Shown: one piece after another, positions 25,818-35,289 of the stretch
Position numbering within the stretch: position 1 is the first letter of the stretch
Layout: each line of letters opens with the position of its first letter
Assembly (NCBI GenBank): GCA_033764055.1
Contig: JANRJI010000124.1
Coordinates: 1 to 64,000 of the forward strand
Source of the DNA: Ga0077555 sp033764055
GTDB lineage: Bacteria; Pseudomonadota; Alphaproteobacteria; Rhizobiales; Hyphomicrobiaceae
DNA length: 64,000 nucleotides
Direction: 5' to 3'
The notes under the pieces: model-generated
Database searches by the model: none
Seen by the model: only the letters and a program-made list of their open reading frames with translations
Told to the model about the DNA's origin: nothing
Made by a program: the position numbers and the translations under genes

Positions 25818-26702
25818 TCAAGGTCTTCTCGCTCCTGCGAGCATGCCGGATACTGCGGACACGACCTCCGCGACGTTGTCGACCACCCAGAAGTGGCCGT
25901 GCCCTTCGAGCCGCACGACGTGGCAATTGCCGAGCCGGTGTGCCAGATCGAAGGCAGCTCCGGCCGGCACGACGGCGTCGGCGGTTCCCTGCCAGAGGAC
26001 GGCCGGGACCGTGATCGAGGCGGGATCGACACGCCACGTTCTCGAGAACAGCTCCAGGTCGGCTATCACTCCTTCAATGCCCTGCCGCATCGCCTCGCGC
26101 GTCATGGCGAGAACGAGGCGACGCGCTGCCGGGGCGGAGAGCACCCGGCGATCGGCCGGCGAGAGCGCGGTGACAAACGAGAGCAGAGACAACTCCGGCG
26201 CGGCCAGGAATGCGGCGCGTCCCCATTGGACGCTGCGCCGTAGCACGCGCGGGTGGCTCGGCAGCCCGAGAAAGAGGGCCCGCTCGCGTCGCGACAGCTT
26301 TGCATGGATGGCAGGGTGGGCTATTTCGCCCAGCGGTGAGACCAGCGCCAAGGCGCTGACGCGCGGTCCGAGGCAGGCAGCCGTGGTCACCGCGTACGGG
26401 GAGCCACCGGAGACAGCCAAGATCGGCGCGCGGGCGATGGCGAGATGGTCCATGAGGGCTGCCGTATCGGCCGCCCAGCCGGCAAAGGTCCGCCCGGGCA
26501 GCGGATCGGAGAGGCCGTAGCCCGGCCGGTCAGGCGCCACGAGGCGCAACCCCAGAAGCCTCGCGGGCTCGTGCGCAGGCATGAAAAGCAGCCGGCACGC
26601 CGGCGTTCCATGGAAGGCCAGCACCGGCGTGCCGCCTGGATCGCCGAGCTCGCTCCAGGCCAGTCTGCGGCCGTCGGCGAGGGTGAGCGTCCGTGGAGTC
26701 AC
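25818..26702 (-). CDS. Alpha/beta hydrolase
   Basis: A 294-residue alpha/beta hydrolase. The oxyanion loop is LAFHGTPACR, the nucleophile elbow is AVSGG (Ser in ILAVSGGSPY), the acid is probably in WQGTADAVVP, and the His is in LEGHGHFWV. It starts with GTG at 26702, 19 bases after the stop of the upstream fusion gene, so it is probably in the same transcript. Substrate unknown. Confidence 0.82.
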   Translation of the reverse strand: MTPRTLTLADGRRLAWSELGDPGGTPVLAFHGTPACRLLFMPAHEPARLLGLRLVAPDRPGYGLSDPLPGRTFAGWAADTAALMDHLAIARAPILAVSGGSPYAVTTAACLGPRVSALALVSPLGEIAHPAIHAKLSRRERALFLGLPSHPRVLRRSVQWGRAAFLAAPELSLLSFVTALSPADRRVLSAPAARRLVLAMTREAMRQGIEGVIADLELFSRTWRVDPASITVPAVLWQGTADAVVPAGAAFDLAHRLGNCHVVRLEGHGHFWVVDNVAEVVSAVSGMLAGARRP

Positions 26703-26721
26703 GCTCGCCCTCCGCGCGATG

Positions 26722-28683
26722 TCAAACCCGCGCTGGAGCCGGCAGCGCCGCAGCGGCGGCTGCCGCCTGCAGCTTGGCCTGGATGCCGAGGCGCTCCTCG
26801 GCGGACGACAGGATCTGCCCCAACAGCTCCGCGTAGCGCAGGCCCGTGAAGCTGGCCATGAGGTTCAGCTTGCCGTCCCAACACCAGCCCGGATTGGGAT
26901 TGACCTCGAGCAGCTTGATCTCGCCCCTGGCGTCGGCGCGGAAGTCGAAGCGCGCGTAGTCGCGGCACCCCAGCCGCTCGAACAGGCGGGTCGAATGCTC
27001 GACGAGCTGCTGGTGGATATGGTCCGGCAGGTGTGCCTCGTGATACTTGACCTGCGTCCAGTATGGGCTGTCCGGCTGCCATTTGGACTCGTAGCCGAGG
27101 ATCTTCGGCAGGCCGTCGTCCAGACGCGAGAAATCCACCTCGAGGATCGGCAAGGCGCGCAGGCCCTGGTCGGGATTGCCGATCAAGCCGACCGAGTACT
27201 CGGCACCGGTCAGGAACTCCTGCACCAGCACGCCGCGGCGCGGAAAATCGGTCCGCAGCCGCTCCAGGTAGTCGATCAGCGCCCGCTCGTTGTGGACGAC
27301 GGCGTCCTTGGTGATGCCCTGGGAGCTGTCGCCGGTATTCGGCTTCAGGAGCGCCGGGAACACGGACGGTAGGGTCGCGCCCTGGTCGCCCGGACGGACA
27401 TAGGTCTCCAACGGCACCGGTACGTCGAGCGACTGTGCGACGGCGCGGACGAGGCCTTTGTCGTAGCAGGCCGCTAGAGCCGAAGGCCCGGCACCCGTGT
27501 AGGGGATCGACAGCATCTCGAGCAGAGCCGGGACGTGCAGCTCCTTGAACGGGTCGTTGTTGTAGCCCTCGTCGCACAGGTTCAGCACGAGGTCTGTCTT
27601 CAGCTCCGAAAGGTCGCGGTCGAGCGTGGCGTGGTTGTCGAGATAGCGGACCTTGTACTGCGGCAGCTCGGCGAGGGCGTCCTTGAGCCGCTTGATGGTC
27701 TCGTGGTCCTCGTCATTGAACTGACCGTTGAGCTTGACGGCGTCCGGCAGGCGCGGGTCGCCCATGACGACGGTGAGGTCGATGACCTGTGTCTTGCCGC
27801 GCGGCCGGCGCGCAGGCAGATGCGGCGCGTCGGCGGAGATGAGCAGACGGCGCGCCATCATGCCGAGGTCCTGGTCGCGGTCGGAGACCGCCTCCGCCGT
27901 GCCGTGGTGGCGGATGTTGCGGAAGCCGCATTTCTCCAGGAGCTTGGCAATTCCGGCGCGCGTGTAGAGGCGCTCGGCGTAGAACTGATCGGCGATGACG
28001 CCGGTCTCGTCGTTGACGATCACCTCGCGGCTGATCAGGCGCTCGCGGTCCTGGCTTATGGTGCGCTCGCGGCAGACGAAATGATGCTCGTCGATCCACT
28101 CCCAGGAGCGGCGATCGAAGTGATCGGCCATGTAGGCGCCGTCGGTGATGTCGAGCACGAGCTGGCCGGATGGGCGCAGCAGGCGGCCGACAGTGCTCAG
28201 CACCTTCTCGTCGTCCTGCTTGTTCGAGAAATACCCGAACGAATTGCCCATGATGGCGACGCAGTCGTAGCTCGCCTCGTTGAGCCGCGGGTTGCGGGCG
28301 TCGCCTTCCTTGAAGATGAGAGACAGCCCCTCAGTCTGGGCACGCTTGCGCGCCAGCCTGATCAGGTACCGTGAGCGATCGACGCCCGTGACATTGCGAA
28401 AGCCGCGTCGAGCCAGCTCCAGGCAATGACGGCCCTGGCCGCAGCACAGGTCGAGAATGTGACTATGCGGCTGGATGGCGGCTGCCGAAACGATGAAGTC
28501 CACATCGCGACGGGTGTTCTCGTGGTTCTCCACCACATCGCCGTCAGTCTTGACGTAAAGGGCGTTGAAGAGCTTGCGCCACCACTCGGCTGGCAGGTGG
28601 GACTCAAGATCGGCGACGGGACCGAGGCAGGAGCGCACATTTGGCGTCCGGCGCGGACGCTTCGACTTGGAAGCGATGGCCAT
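26722..28683 (-). CDS. Fusion of SAM methyltransferase and D-Ala-D-Ala-ligase-like ATP-grasp domains
   Basis: A 653-residue two-domain enzyme. Residues about 35-290 form a class I methyltransferase (motif I ILDLCCGQGRHCLELA, acidic VTGVDRS, motif IV YDCVAIMGNSFGYF). Residues about 305-630 form an ATP-grasp ligase related to D-Ala-D-Ala ligase (LCDEGYNNDPFKELHVPALLE split near the ATP loop; IPYTGAGPSALAACYDKGLVR; LLKPNTGDSSQGI; LLEVNPNPGWCWDGKL). ATP-grasp ligases join a carboxylate to an amine using ATP. Together the domains suggest synthesis of a methylated amide or peptide-like metabolite. The ATG at 28683 follows GGAGAGAG. The hydrolase gene downstream may act in the same pathway. Confidence 0.82.
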   Translation of the reverse strand: MAIASKSKRPRRTPNVRSCLGPVADLESHLPAEWWRKLFNALYVKTDGDVVENHENTRRDVDFIVSAAAIQPHSHILDLCCGQGRHCLELARRGFRNVTGVDRSRYLIRLARKRAQTEGLSLIFKEGDARNPRLNEASYDCVAIMGNSFGYFSNKQDDEKVLSTVGRLLRPSGQLVLDITDGAYMADHFDRRSWEWIDEHHFVCRERTISQDRERLISREVIVNDETGVIADQFYAERLYTRAGIAKLLEKCGFRNIRHHGTAEAVSDRDQDLGMMARRLLISADAPHLPARRPRGKTQVIDLTVVMGDPRLPDAVKLNGQFNDEDHETIKRLKDALAELPQYKVRYLDNHATLDRDLSELKTDLVLNLCDEGYNNDPFKELHVPALLEMLSIPYTGAGPSALAACYDKGLVRAVAQSLDVPVPLETYVRPGDQGATLPSVFPALLKPNTGDSSQGITKDAVVHNERALIDYLERLRTDFPRRGVLVQEFLTGAEYSVGLIGNPDQGLRALPILEVDFSRLDDGLPKILGYESKWQPDSPYWTQVKYHEAHLPDHIHQQLVEHSTRLFERLGCRDYARFDFRADARGEIKLLEVNPNPGWCWDGKLNLMASFTGLRYAELLGQILSSAEERLGIQAKLQAAAAAAALPAPARV

Positions 28684-28899
28684 GATGGACGAGCTCTCTC
28701 CCCGAAGTAGTGTGCCGAGGCCGGTCCGGGTGGCTCGATGCCTGCCCGCCGCACGCCACGTCACGGGGACCCCATTGGTCCCGGCGGCGGATCATTTAGT
28801 GCGGCGACAAAACGAGTCAAAGCCGAATTGGTTGCAGAACGGTTTTCGTAACAAAATTTTATCGACTCGCTGGCGGGAGCCGACCGTCACAATTTTCGT

Positions 28900-30195
28900 T
28901 CACTCGTCCGAGCGCTGCAAAATGGCGATGAAGAAGCCGTCGGTGCCGTGGCTTTCCGGCGTCAGCAGCAGCGTCTCGGTGCTGCCGTCTGCCGAGCGTG
29001 GCGCCGCGGTCGACAGCGCTGCGTGCCACGCCTCCCCGAAGGGCAGGAGACGGAACGATGGGTGGCGCTCGAGGAAGGCCTGGACCTGCACTCTGTTCTC
29101 GTCGGGAAGGATCGAGCATGTGACGTAGACGAGGCGACCGCCCGGCTTGACGTGTGTGGCGGCCGTGTCCAGCACGCCCTTCTGCTCGGCGGTACGGGTT
29201 TCGAGGCTGTTGGGCCGCAGGCGCCACTTCGCCTCGGGGCGCCGCCGCCACACACCGGTCCCGGTGCACGGGGCATCGACGAGCACCACGTCGAAGCGGG
29301 CGCCGAGGGCCGCCAGCGCCTCCCGGTCGCGTGCGCGCAGGACTTGCACGTTGCGGGCGAAGGCGCGCTTCATGCGCTCGAAAATCGGTTTCAACCGCTC
29401 GCGGTCGTCGTCGTAGGCGTAAATCTGGCCGGTGCTCTGCATCGCAGCGGCCATGGCGAGCGACTTGCCTCCGGCCCCGGCGCACAGGTCGAGGATCTGC
29501 ATGCGGGGGCCTGCGCCGGTCAGAAGAGCAGCGATCTGGGAGCCTTCGTCCTGGACCTCGAACCAGCCGGCCTGAAAGGCAGCCTCGGCCTGGAGGTTCG
29601 GCGTGCGCCCGGGGCCCTCCGGCGCCGGAATGCGCAGGCCCGTCGGCGCGAATGGCGTCGCGACGACCCCGAACGAGGCCAACGCTTTCGCAACCTTCTC
29701 CTTGGTCGAGCGCAGCGTGTTGACGCGCAGATCTGCGGGCGCGCGGCGGGTGAAGGCCTGTCCCTCGGCGACGGCGCGATCCCCGAACTGGCTCTCGAAG
29801 GCCGGCCACAGCCACTCGGGGACATCGGCCTGGATATGTGGCGGCGCGCCGGGACGGCCCTCGACAAGGCCTTGGCGCTCGGCGTCGTCGAGCGGCAGGG
29901 GCGCGTGGTCCTCGCCGGTGCAGAGAGCAGCGACCGCATCAGGATCGAGGCCGAGAGCGTCCGGGGCCGCGCCGATGGCCATGGCGCGCGGGGTGTCCGA
30001 GCCCATGGCCCAGGCAAGCGATGCGCGGCGGCGCAGGGCGTCGTAGACGAGATTGCCGATGGCCGAGCGATCGCCGGAGCCGGCGAAGCGATGCGCCTTG
30101 CCCCAGTCGGCGAGCGCCAGCGACACCGGCCGATGTCGCTCGACAACCTCGGTCAGCACCTCGATGGCGGCGGCAATGCGGGCACCGGGACGCAT
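28900..30195 (-). CDS. RsmB/NOP-family RNA m5C methyltransferase
   Basis: A 431-residue RNA methyltransferase. After an N-terminal RsmB-like helical region, the catalytic domain shows SAM motif I ILDLCAGAGGKSLAMA, motif IV VLVDAPCTGTGVWRRRPE (release Cys) and motif VI YVTCSILPDENRVQ (nucleophile Cys). It methylates a cytosine, most likely in 16S rRNA. The start at 30195 (MRPGARIAAAIEVL) is well placed; a longer frame to 30690 would cover the MAPEG gene and is rejected. Confidence 0.9.
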   Translation of the reverse strand: MRPGARIAAAIEVLTEVVERHRPVSLALADWGKAHRFAGSGDRSAIGNLVYDALRRRASLAWAMGSDTPRAMAIGAAPDALGLDPDAVAALCTGEDHAPLPLDDAERQGLVEGRPGAPPHIQADVPEWLWPAFESQFGDRAVAEGQAFTRRAPADLRVNTLRSTKEKVAKALASFGVVATPFAPTGLRIPAPEGPGRTPNLQAEAAFQAGWFEVQDEGSQIAALLTGAGPRMQILDLCAGAGGKSLAMAAAMQSTGQIYAYDDDRERLKPIFERMKRAFARNVQVLRARDREALAALGARFDVVLVDAPCTGTGVWRRRPEAKWRLRPNSLETRTAEQKGVLDTAATHVKPGGRLVYVTCSILPDENRVQVQAFLERHPSFRLLPFGEAWHAALSTAAPRSADGSTETLLLTPESHGTDGFFIAILQRSDE

Positions 30196-30221
30196 AAGCA
30201 ATTGAACTCCAGGTCTGAGGA

Positions 30222-30641
30222 TCAGATGGCGTGCAGCGCCAGCTTCGTCCACATGGCGATCAACGCCACGAGACCGATCAGGAATGCGGCCCCCCGCCAG
30301 GCAACGACGTTGGGCCCGATATGAATCGCGGCATGCACGATACGCGAGACGGCGAACACCCAAGCCAGGGCCACCAAGACCATGTCCACGGCGCTGGTCT
30401 GCAGTGCGTAAGCGACAACAGCATAGAACAGCACCGGCAGCTCGAACTGGTTGCGGTAGCTGTTGGCGAGCTTGATCGCCTGATCGGACCAGTCGTTGCG
30501 GCCGAGCGTGACATCGCGGTCGCTCAGTCGCTGTCCCTTCTCCCGCATGGATGCCGCGCGTGCCGGTCCCATGGCGACGAGCACGGCAACCGTCAGCGCG
30601 ACCTGGACGACGACTGGGAGAAGGATGGCGGTCGGCTTCAT
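30222..30641 (-). CDS. MAPEG-family membrane protein
   Basis: A 139-residue protein with four hydrophobic helices, the size and topology of the membrane-associated eicosanoid/glutathione metabolism family. The ANSYRNQFELPVLFYAVVAY segment is the family hallmark. The bacterial function is largely unknown. It precedes the RsmB-like gene by 26 nt and is probably in one operon with it. Confidence 0.85.
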   Translation of the reverse strand: MKPTAILLPVVVQVALTVAVLVAMGPARAASMREKGQRLSDRDVTLGRNDWSDQAIKLANSYRNQFELPVLFYAVVAYALQTSAVDMVLVALAWVFAVSRIVHAAIHIGPNVVAWRGAAFLIGLVALIAMWTKLALHAI

Positions 30642-30742
30642 ATGGACGTACCGGCGTGCAGCGCCGCCATCGCGACGGACCTGCCCGCATAGAGCACTTG
30701 CGGGCCGCGGTCGAGCGATATTACGACCCGGGCTCGACCGGG

Positions 30743-31456
30743 CTACTCGTAGCCTTCACGTATCGATCGCTCGATCGCTGCCTGGCGCTCCACCGGATCC
30801 AGCATCCCGGCAGGATTGTCGCGGGTCGGGCCGAAGCGGCGCGTGTGCACGAACATCTCCCTCGACACGGCCTCGATGCGGGCGAGCTCGCCGATCGGGT
30901 CTCGGTGGTCGTCGACGCGCAGGTCTAGCGCCGGATGGTCCTCGCCGTCGTGGATCAGCATGGCGGCCGACTGCTTGCCGCGCTTGTCGCCGCCAGCGGC
31001 CTCCCCCGCCCGCAGCGCGGCGATCAGGCGGCGGGCGAACGGCAGCTCCAGATGAGCCGCATACGCCTTCGCTGTCTCATGGATGACCTCCGGGCCTGCC
31101 AGCATGTTGCCTGCCACCGAGAACGTGGCCTCGACGAGATGGCCGCACCAGGGCACGCAGGCGGAGCCGGTGCGTGCGGCGAGGCGGCCGTCGCGATCCA
31201 TGGCGTGCACCTGGCGATGGTCACGGCCTTCGTCGGCCTGGAGCAGCAAGCGCACGCAGTCGTCGGCAGTCGCTCCAGCGGCGAGCAGAGCCAGTCCGCG
31301 CGGGCCGTAATAGACGTTCGTCATCGCCTGCGTGGCGATCGCTCCGACGCCGGTCCGAATGTGAGGCACTCGGGCCCCAACGGCGAAGGCGCAGGTGGCC
31401 ACCGCGATGCCGATGCGGCGGGTCTTCTCGTCGCGGGCGATGATGGACCAGGTCAT
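30743..31456 (-). CDS. DUF1028 protein (Ntn-hydrolase-like)
   Basis: A 237-residue DUF1028 protein with the typical start TWSIIARDEKTRRIGIAVAT, followed by VGARVPHIRTGVGAIATQAMTN in two parts and GRDHRQVHAMD. Members have an Ntn-hydrolase-like fold and unknown activity. Here it lies 57 nt downstream of a PfkB kinase gene on the same strand. Confidence 0.85.
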   Translation of the reverse strand: MTWSIIARDEKTRRIGIAVATCAFAVGARVPHIRTGVGAIATQAMTNVYYGPRGLALLAAGATADDCVRLLLQADEGRDHRQVHAMDRDGRLAARTGSACVPWCGHLVEATFSVAGNMLAGPEVIHETAKAYAAHLELPFARRLIAALRAGEAAGGDKRGKQSAAMLIHDGEDHPALDLRVDDHRDPIGELARIEAVSREMFVHTRRFGPTRDNPAGMLDPVERQAAIERSIREGYE

Positions 31457-31513
31457 GCGGCTCCCTTCAGCATCGGCGTGTGCAGTCGATCCTGCACATT
31501 GCGCAGCGCGACC

Positions 31514-32620
31514 TCAAGCCGGCGCGGGGGCAGGTGACATCTGCCATCGCCTGACGGCGATGCGCTCGCCGATGCCGGCGAGGCGCGAGGCCATGTCCGC
31601 CTCCGTCAACAGACCTGTTTGCGTGTCGACGTGGCCGACCACGCTCGCGGCATTGAGGGCCGCGGCCTTCAGCGCGACGTCGAGCGGCCTGCCCAAGGTG
31701 GTGAAACCGGCAAACGTGGAGACGAATGCGTCGCCTGCCCCTGCGGTCCCGGCCACGTCCACCAGCACAGGAGATGCGTGGACGATCTCGTTGGCGGTCG
31801 CAGCGTAGGCGCCGCCACCGCCATCCGTGACCAGCAGGACGCGCGGGCCCAGCGAGACAACGGCGCTCATGAAGCGCGAGAGGCTCATGTGGAAACCACC
31901 GCCGTGGAGGCCCTTGGCGGCGAGGCGGGGAAGCCCGTCGCCGTGGAGAGTCGGGCCGCCCTCGCCGAACCTTGCCACGAGCGTCGGCACCAGCACCTCC
32001 GCCTCGGCACGATTGATCGACAGGACGTCAATGGCGCCGAGACACTGCTGGAATGCGGGCCCGCGCGCGGCAAGCTGGCGCGGCCCGGGATTGACCGAGA
32101 CCAGGGCCCCATGGGCGCGCGCCTTCTCGATGATCAGCGGGAAACAGTCGGCAGACGCGTTGGACAGCGAAGCCACGTGAACCAGGTCGACGGCGAAGGC
32201 GTCGTCTTTCAGATCCCTCGGCTCGATCAGCGTGTTGGCGCCGCGGAAGGTGAAGATCGCCGCGTTTCGATCGTGAGAGGAAACGAGCACCGAGGCACCA
32301 GTTGGCGCCCGGGCGTCACGCAACGCCCAACGTGGCGAGACGCCTTCGTCCATCAGGCGCGCGAGAATTGTCTCGGCGCGCTGATCCTGGCCGAGCTTGA
32401 CGATCGCGGCGGCATCGAATCCGAGCCTGGCAAGTGCCACTGCCGTGTTCACGGCGCCGCCACCGCAATGCGTCGAGATCTCGATGGCCTCGGTCTTGCT
32501 GCCCTCCTGGAGCAGAAGGAACGATGCGTCGGCATTCAGCATCGACATTCGCTCGATGCGGTCGCTCGCGATAATGGCGATCGTGTCGATCGTGGCGCTG
32601 CCGATGGTGAGGCTTTTCAT
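31514..32620 (-). CDS. PfkB-family carbohydrate kinase
   Basis: A 368-residue ribokinase-type sugar kinase. The N-terminal PfkB signature is CGGGAVNTAVALARLGFD and the C-terminal one, with the catalytic Asp, is GTAGAGDAFVSTFAG. The insert RLAAKGLHGGGFHMSLSR is unlike ribokinase itself. Sugar substrate unknown. Confidence 0.85.
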   Translation of the reverse strand: MKSLTIGSATIDTIAIIASDRIERMSMLNADASFLLLQEGSKTEAIEISTHCGGGAVNTAVALARLGFDAAAIVKLGQDQRAETILARLMDEGVSPRWALRDARAPTGASVLVSSHDRNAAIFTFRGANTLIEPRDLKDDAFAVDLVHVASLSNASADCFPLIIEKARAHGALVSVNPGPRQLAARGPAFQQCLGAIDVLSINRAEAEVLVPTLVARFGEGGPTLHGDGLPRLAAKGLHGGGFHMSLSRFMSAVVSLGPRVLLVTDGGGGAYAATANEIVHASPVLVDVAGTAGAGDAFVSTFAGFTTLGRPLDVALKAAALNAASVVGHVDTQTGLLTEADMASRLAGIGERIAVRRWQMSPAPAPA

Positions 32621-32763
32621 GCTCTCTCAGCTCCCTCTTCGCCACGGAACGTGGGGTGCGGGGTCCATCTCCGCCAGTCTGTTCGGATCGGCGACAGGAT
32701 TTCGCGCGCCGGCCGGGAATGGTCTAGGATCGCTGCAAACCAGGATCTCGGAGGACAGCGAAC

Positions 32764-33810
32764 ATGAAGCTCGGCCTGCACATCGGCTATTCCGGCGCGC
32801 ACTACAAGATCCCTGTCGAGCTCGTGCAGCGGGCCGAGCAACTCGGCTACTCGACGGTGTGGACGGCCGAGGCCTACGGGACAGACGCGATGACGCCGCT
32901 CGCGTATCTCGCGGCCAAGACGGAGCGGATCAAGCTCGGCACGGCCATCATCCAGCTCGCCGCCCGGACGCCGGCCAATGCCGCCATGCAGGCCGCGACG
33001 ATCGATGCCATGGCGGGCGGCGACCGGTTCATCGTCGGTATCGGCGTGTCCGGGCCTCAGATCGTCGAGGGCTGGTACGGGCAGCCGTGGGGGCGGCCGT
33101 ACTACCGGATCAAGGATTACGTCGCGATTATGCGCAAAGTGTGGAAGCGCGAGGCTCCTGTCGTTCATGAAGGCGAGGAGATCAGCCTGCCCTATACAGG
33201 GCCGGGTGCCATGGGGGTCGGCAAGCCGCTGAAATCGATCCTGCATATGAACCCCAACATTCCAATCTATCTCGGCACGGGCAACGAGGCGACCGTGAAG
33301 CTCACCGGCGAGATCGCCGACGGGTGGCTGCCACTGGGGTTCGTGCCTGGATCGCTGCCGGAGTACCTGCCGTGGCTCGAGGAGGGCTTCCGACGGGCCG
33401 GCGGTGGCAAGAGCCTCGCCAATTTCGAGATCCAGGCGTCGGCCCATGTCGAGGTCTGCGACAACGTCAAGGAGGCGCTCGACCGGCTCAAGCCGGAGGT
33501 TGCGCTCTACGTCGGTGGCATGGGCCACAAGGACAAGAACTACCACAAGGACATGCTGGTACGCCGCGGATTCGGGGATGCGGCCAATCGCATCCAGGAG
33601 CTCTATCTCGCCAAGCGCAAGGACGAGGCCGCCGCCGCCGTACCGGACGAGTGGGTCGATCTCAAGTCGCTGGTCGGGCCGCCGGCACGGATCAAGCAGC
33701 GCTACCGGGCCTGGGAGGACTCGGGTGCGACATCGCTGACGGTGCGCTCGAAGCAGCCCGAGGCCGTCGAGGTCATGGCCGAGGCGGCACGGCTCAACCC
33801 GCGGGCCTGA
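32764..33810 (+). CDS. LLM-class (luciferase-like) F420/flavin-dependent oxidoreductase
   Basis: A 348-residue TIM-barrel protein of the bacterial luciferase family. Typical segments are KLGLHIGYSG at the start, TVWTAEAYGTDAMTPLAYLA, KLGTAIIQLAARTPANAAMQA in part, and FIVGIGVSGPQIVEGWYG. Length and the MGVGKPLKSI loop match the F420-dependent LLM subgroup. Substrate unknown. It may lie in a pathway with the CoA-transferase-like gene that follows, though a hairpin separates them. Confidence 0.85.
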   Translation: MKLGLHIGYSGAHYKIPVELVQRAEQLGYSTVWTAEAYGTDAMTPLAYLAAKTERIKLGTAIIQLAARTPANAAMQAATIDAMAGGDRFIVGIGVSGPQIVEGWYGQPWGRPYYRIKDYVAIMRKVWKREAPVVHEGEEISLPYTGPGAMGVGKPLKSILHMNPNIPIYLGTGNEATVKLTGEIADGWLPLGFVPGSLPEYLPWLEEGFRRAGGGKSLANFEIQASAHVEVCDNVKEALDRLKPEVALYVGGMGHKDKNYHKDMLVRRGFGDAANRIQELYLAKRKDEAAAAVPDEWVDLKSLVGPPARIKQRYRAWEDSGATSLTVRSKQPEAVEVMAEAARLNPRA

Positions 33811-33840
33811 GTGCCCGCGCTCCGGCTTCATGGCCGTTCA

Positions 33841-33864
33841 GCGCAATGCTGAAGAGCATTGCGC
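33841..33864 (+). terminator. Perfect 10-bp hairpin after the LLM gene
   Basis: GCGCAATGCT (33841-33850) and AGCATTGCGC (33855-33864) form a perfect stem with a GAAG loop, 30 nt after the LLM stop codon. There is no T-run, but position and stability suit a terminator or mRNA-stabilising hairpin. Confidence 0.5.
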
Positions 33865-33959
33865 GCCTCGCGATGTTGCGCGAGCCGGCGAGATTGCTGC
33901 AGCATGTCGGCCGGGCGGCGTGTGACGTCTGCTGAACGACAGCAACGGAGGGAAGGCCA

Positions 33960-35138
33960 ATGAGCTTCGACAAGCCCTACGAAGGCATCAAGGTCGTCGA
34001 CCTCTCCCAGGGCGTGGCGGGTCCCTACTGCGCCTATCTGCTGGCGCGGCATGGTGCCGAGGTGATCAAGGTCGAGCCGCTGGAGGGCGACTGGTCGCGG
34101 GCGCTCGGCCAGCGGTACGGCGATCATACGGCTTTCTCCGTTGCGGCCAATCTCGGCAAGAAGAGCCTCGCCGTCGATCTCAAGACGGAGGCGGGCCGCC
34201 GGATCGTCGAGCAGCTCATTCCATCCGCCGATGTTTTCCTGGAAGGCTTTCGTCCCGGGGTCATCGATCGGCTGGGCTTCGGCTATGACAAGCTGAAGGC
34301 GGTCAATCGCGGGCTCATTTATCTCTCGGTATCCGGCTTCGGGCAGGTGGGGCCGCTCCGCGAGAAGCCGGCGATGGACCCCATTCTGCAGGCGTTCACG
34401 GGGTTCATGTCGGAGAACAAGGGGCCGGATGGCGTGCCGCACCGGACGCCGACCATCGTCGTCGACATGTCGACGGCGCTCTACTCGCATCAGGCCGTGG
34501 TGGCGGCCCTCTACGCCAAGGCGAGAGGGGCGCCCGGACGGCGCATCAACTCGAGCCTGATGGAGGCGGCGGCGAACCTGCAGGCGATCCGCATGATGAG
34601 CGCAGTGCGCGACGGTCCGTTCCGCAACGTGGCCGGTCCGGGCGGGACCTATCTCGCCAGCGACGGCGGTTGGATCCAGATCGCGGCAGTGAAGAATCAC
34701 GAGTTCGAGGGCGTCTGCCGCGTGCTCGACAAGGAGGAGTGGATCAGGGATCCCCGCTTCAAGACGACAACCGACCGCTATACCCACGCGGCGTGGCTCG
34801 GCGAGCAGGTCGCGGCCATCATCAAGACGCGGCCGGCAGCGGAGTGGCGCGACAAGCTCACGGCTGCTGGCCTGCAGAACGAGATCGTGCAGACCTACGA
34901 CGACTTTGTGCGCCATTCGCACACGGAGGCGTCGGGTCTGATCAGCTGGACCGAGCACGACGGCGGCGGGGCACCCTGGGCAACGCCCAATCCGGCGGGC
35001 ACACAGCGGCTGGAGTCCGGCGCGCCGGATGCCATCGCGCCGACTCTCGGACAGCACACCCGGCAGATCCTCGCCGAGCTCGGCTACTCTGCGAGCGACA
35101 TCACCGCCCTGATCGAGGCAAAGGTGGTCAAAGCGTAG
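33960..35138 (+). CDS. CaiB/BaiF family III CoA-transferase-like protein
   Basis: A 392-residue protein of the formyl-CoA transferase family. It has the family start VVDLSQGVAGPYCAYLLARHGAEV in two parts, and FLEGFRPGVIDRLG. The position normally held by the catalytic Asp (in a D-x-S-L motif) reads INSSL here, so Asp appears replaced by Asn197. Either the alignment is shifted or the enzyme works differently. AACGGAGGGAAGG upstream supports the start. Confidence 0.85.
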   Translation: MSFDKPYEGIKVVDLSQGVAGPYCAYLLARHGAEVIKVEPLEGDWSRALGQRYGDHTAFSVAANLGKKSLAVDLKTEAGRRIVEQLIPSADVFLEGFRPGVIDRLGFGYDKLKAVNRGLIYLSVSGFGQVGPLREKPAMDPILQAFTGFMSENKGPDGVPHRTPTIVVDMSTALYSHQAVVAALYAKARGAPGRRINSSLMEAAANLQAIRMMSAVRDGPFRNVAGPGGTYLASDGGWIQIAAVKNHEFEGVCRVLDKEEWIRDPRFKTTTDRYTHAAWLGEQVAAIIKTRPAAEWRDKLTAAGLQNEIVQTYDDFVRHSHTEASGLISWTEHDGGGAPWATPNPAGTQRLESGAPDAIAPTLGQHTRQILAELGYSASDITALIEAKVVKA

Positions 35139-35289
35139 ACGTCACCCTCCGGCCAGAGCAGCAATCACCTGATTATTTCACCGGTCCGCGACGGGAGCCG
35201 TCGGTGGCTGCGTTATCAGTGCACGGGCACGCCACTCGCGGCAGAGACCGCGGCGACCGGCCCGGACCAGATCAGGAGCCTCGAATACC

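Noticed and set aside
30196..30690. N-terminal extension of the RsmB-like protein
   Set aside because: It overlaps the MAPEG gene on the same strand in another frame, and the family N-terminus starts at 30195.
31619..32767. Long plus-strand frame of about 380 residues
   Set aside because: Antisense to the PfkB kinase gene; no domain features.
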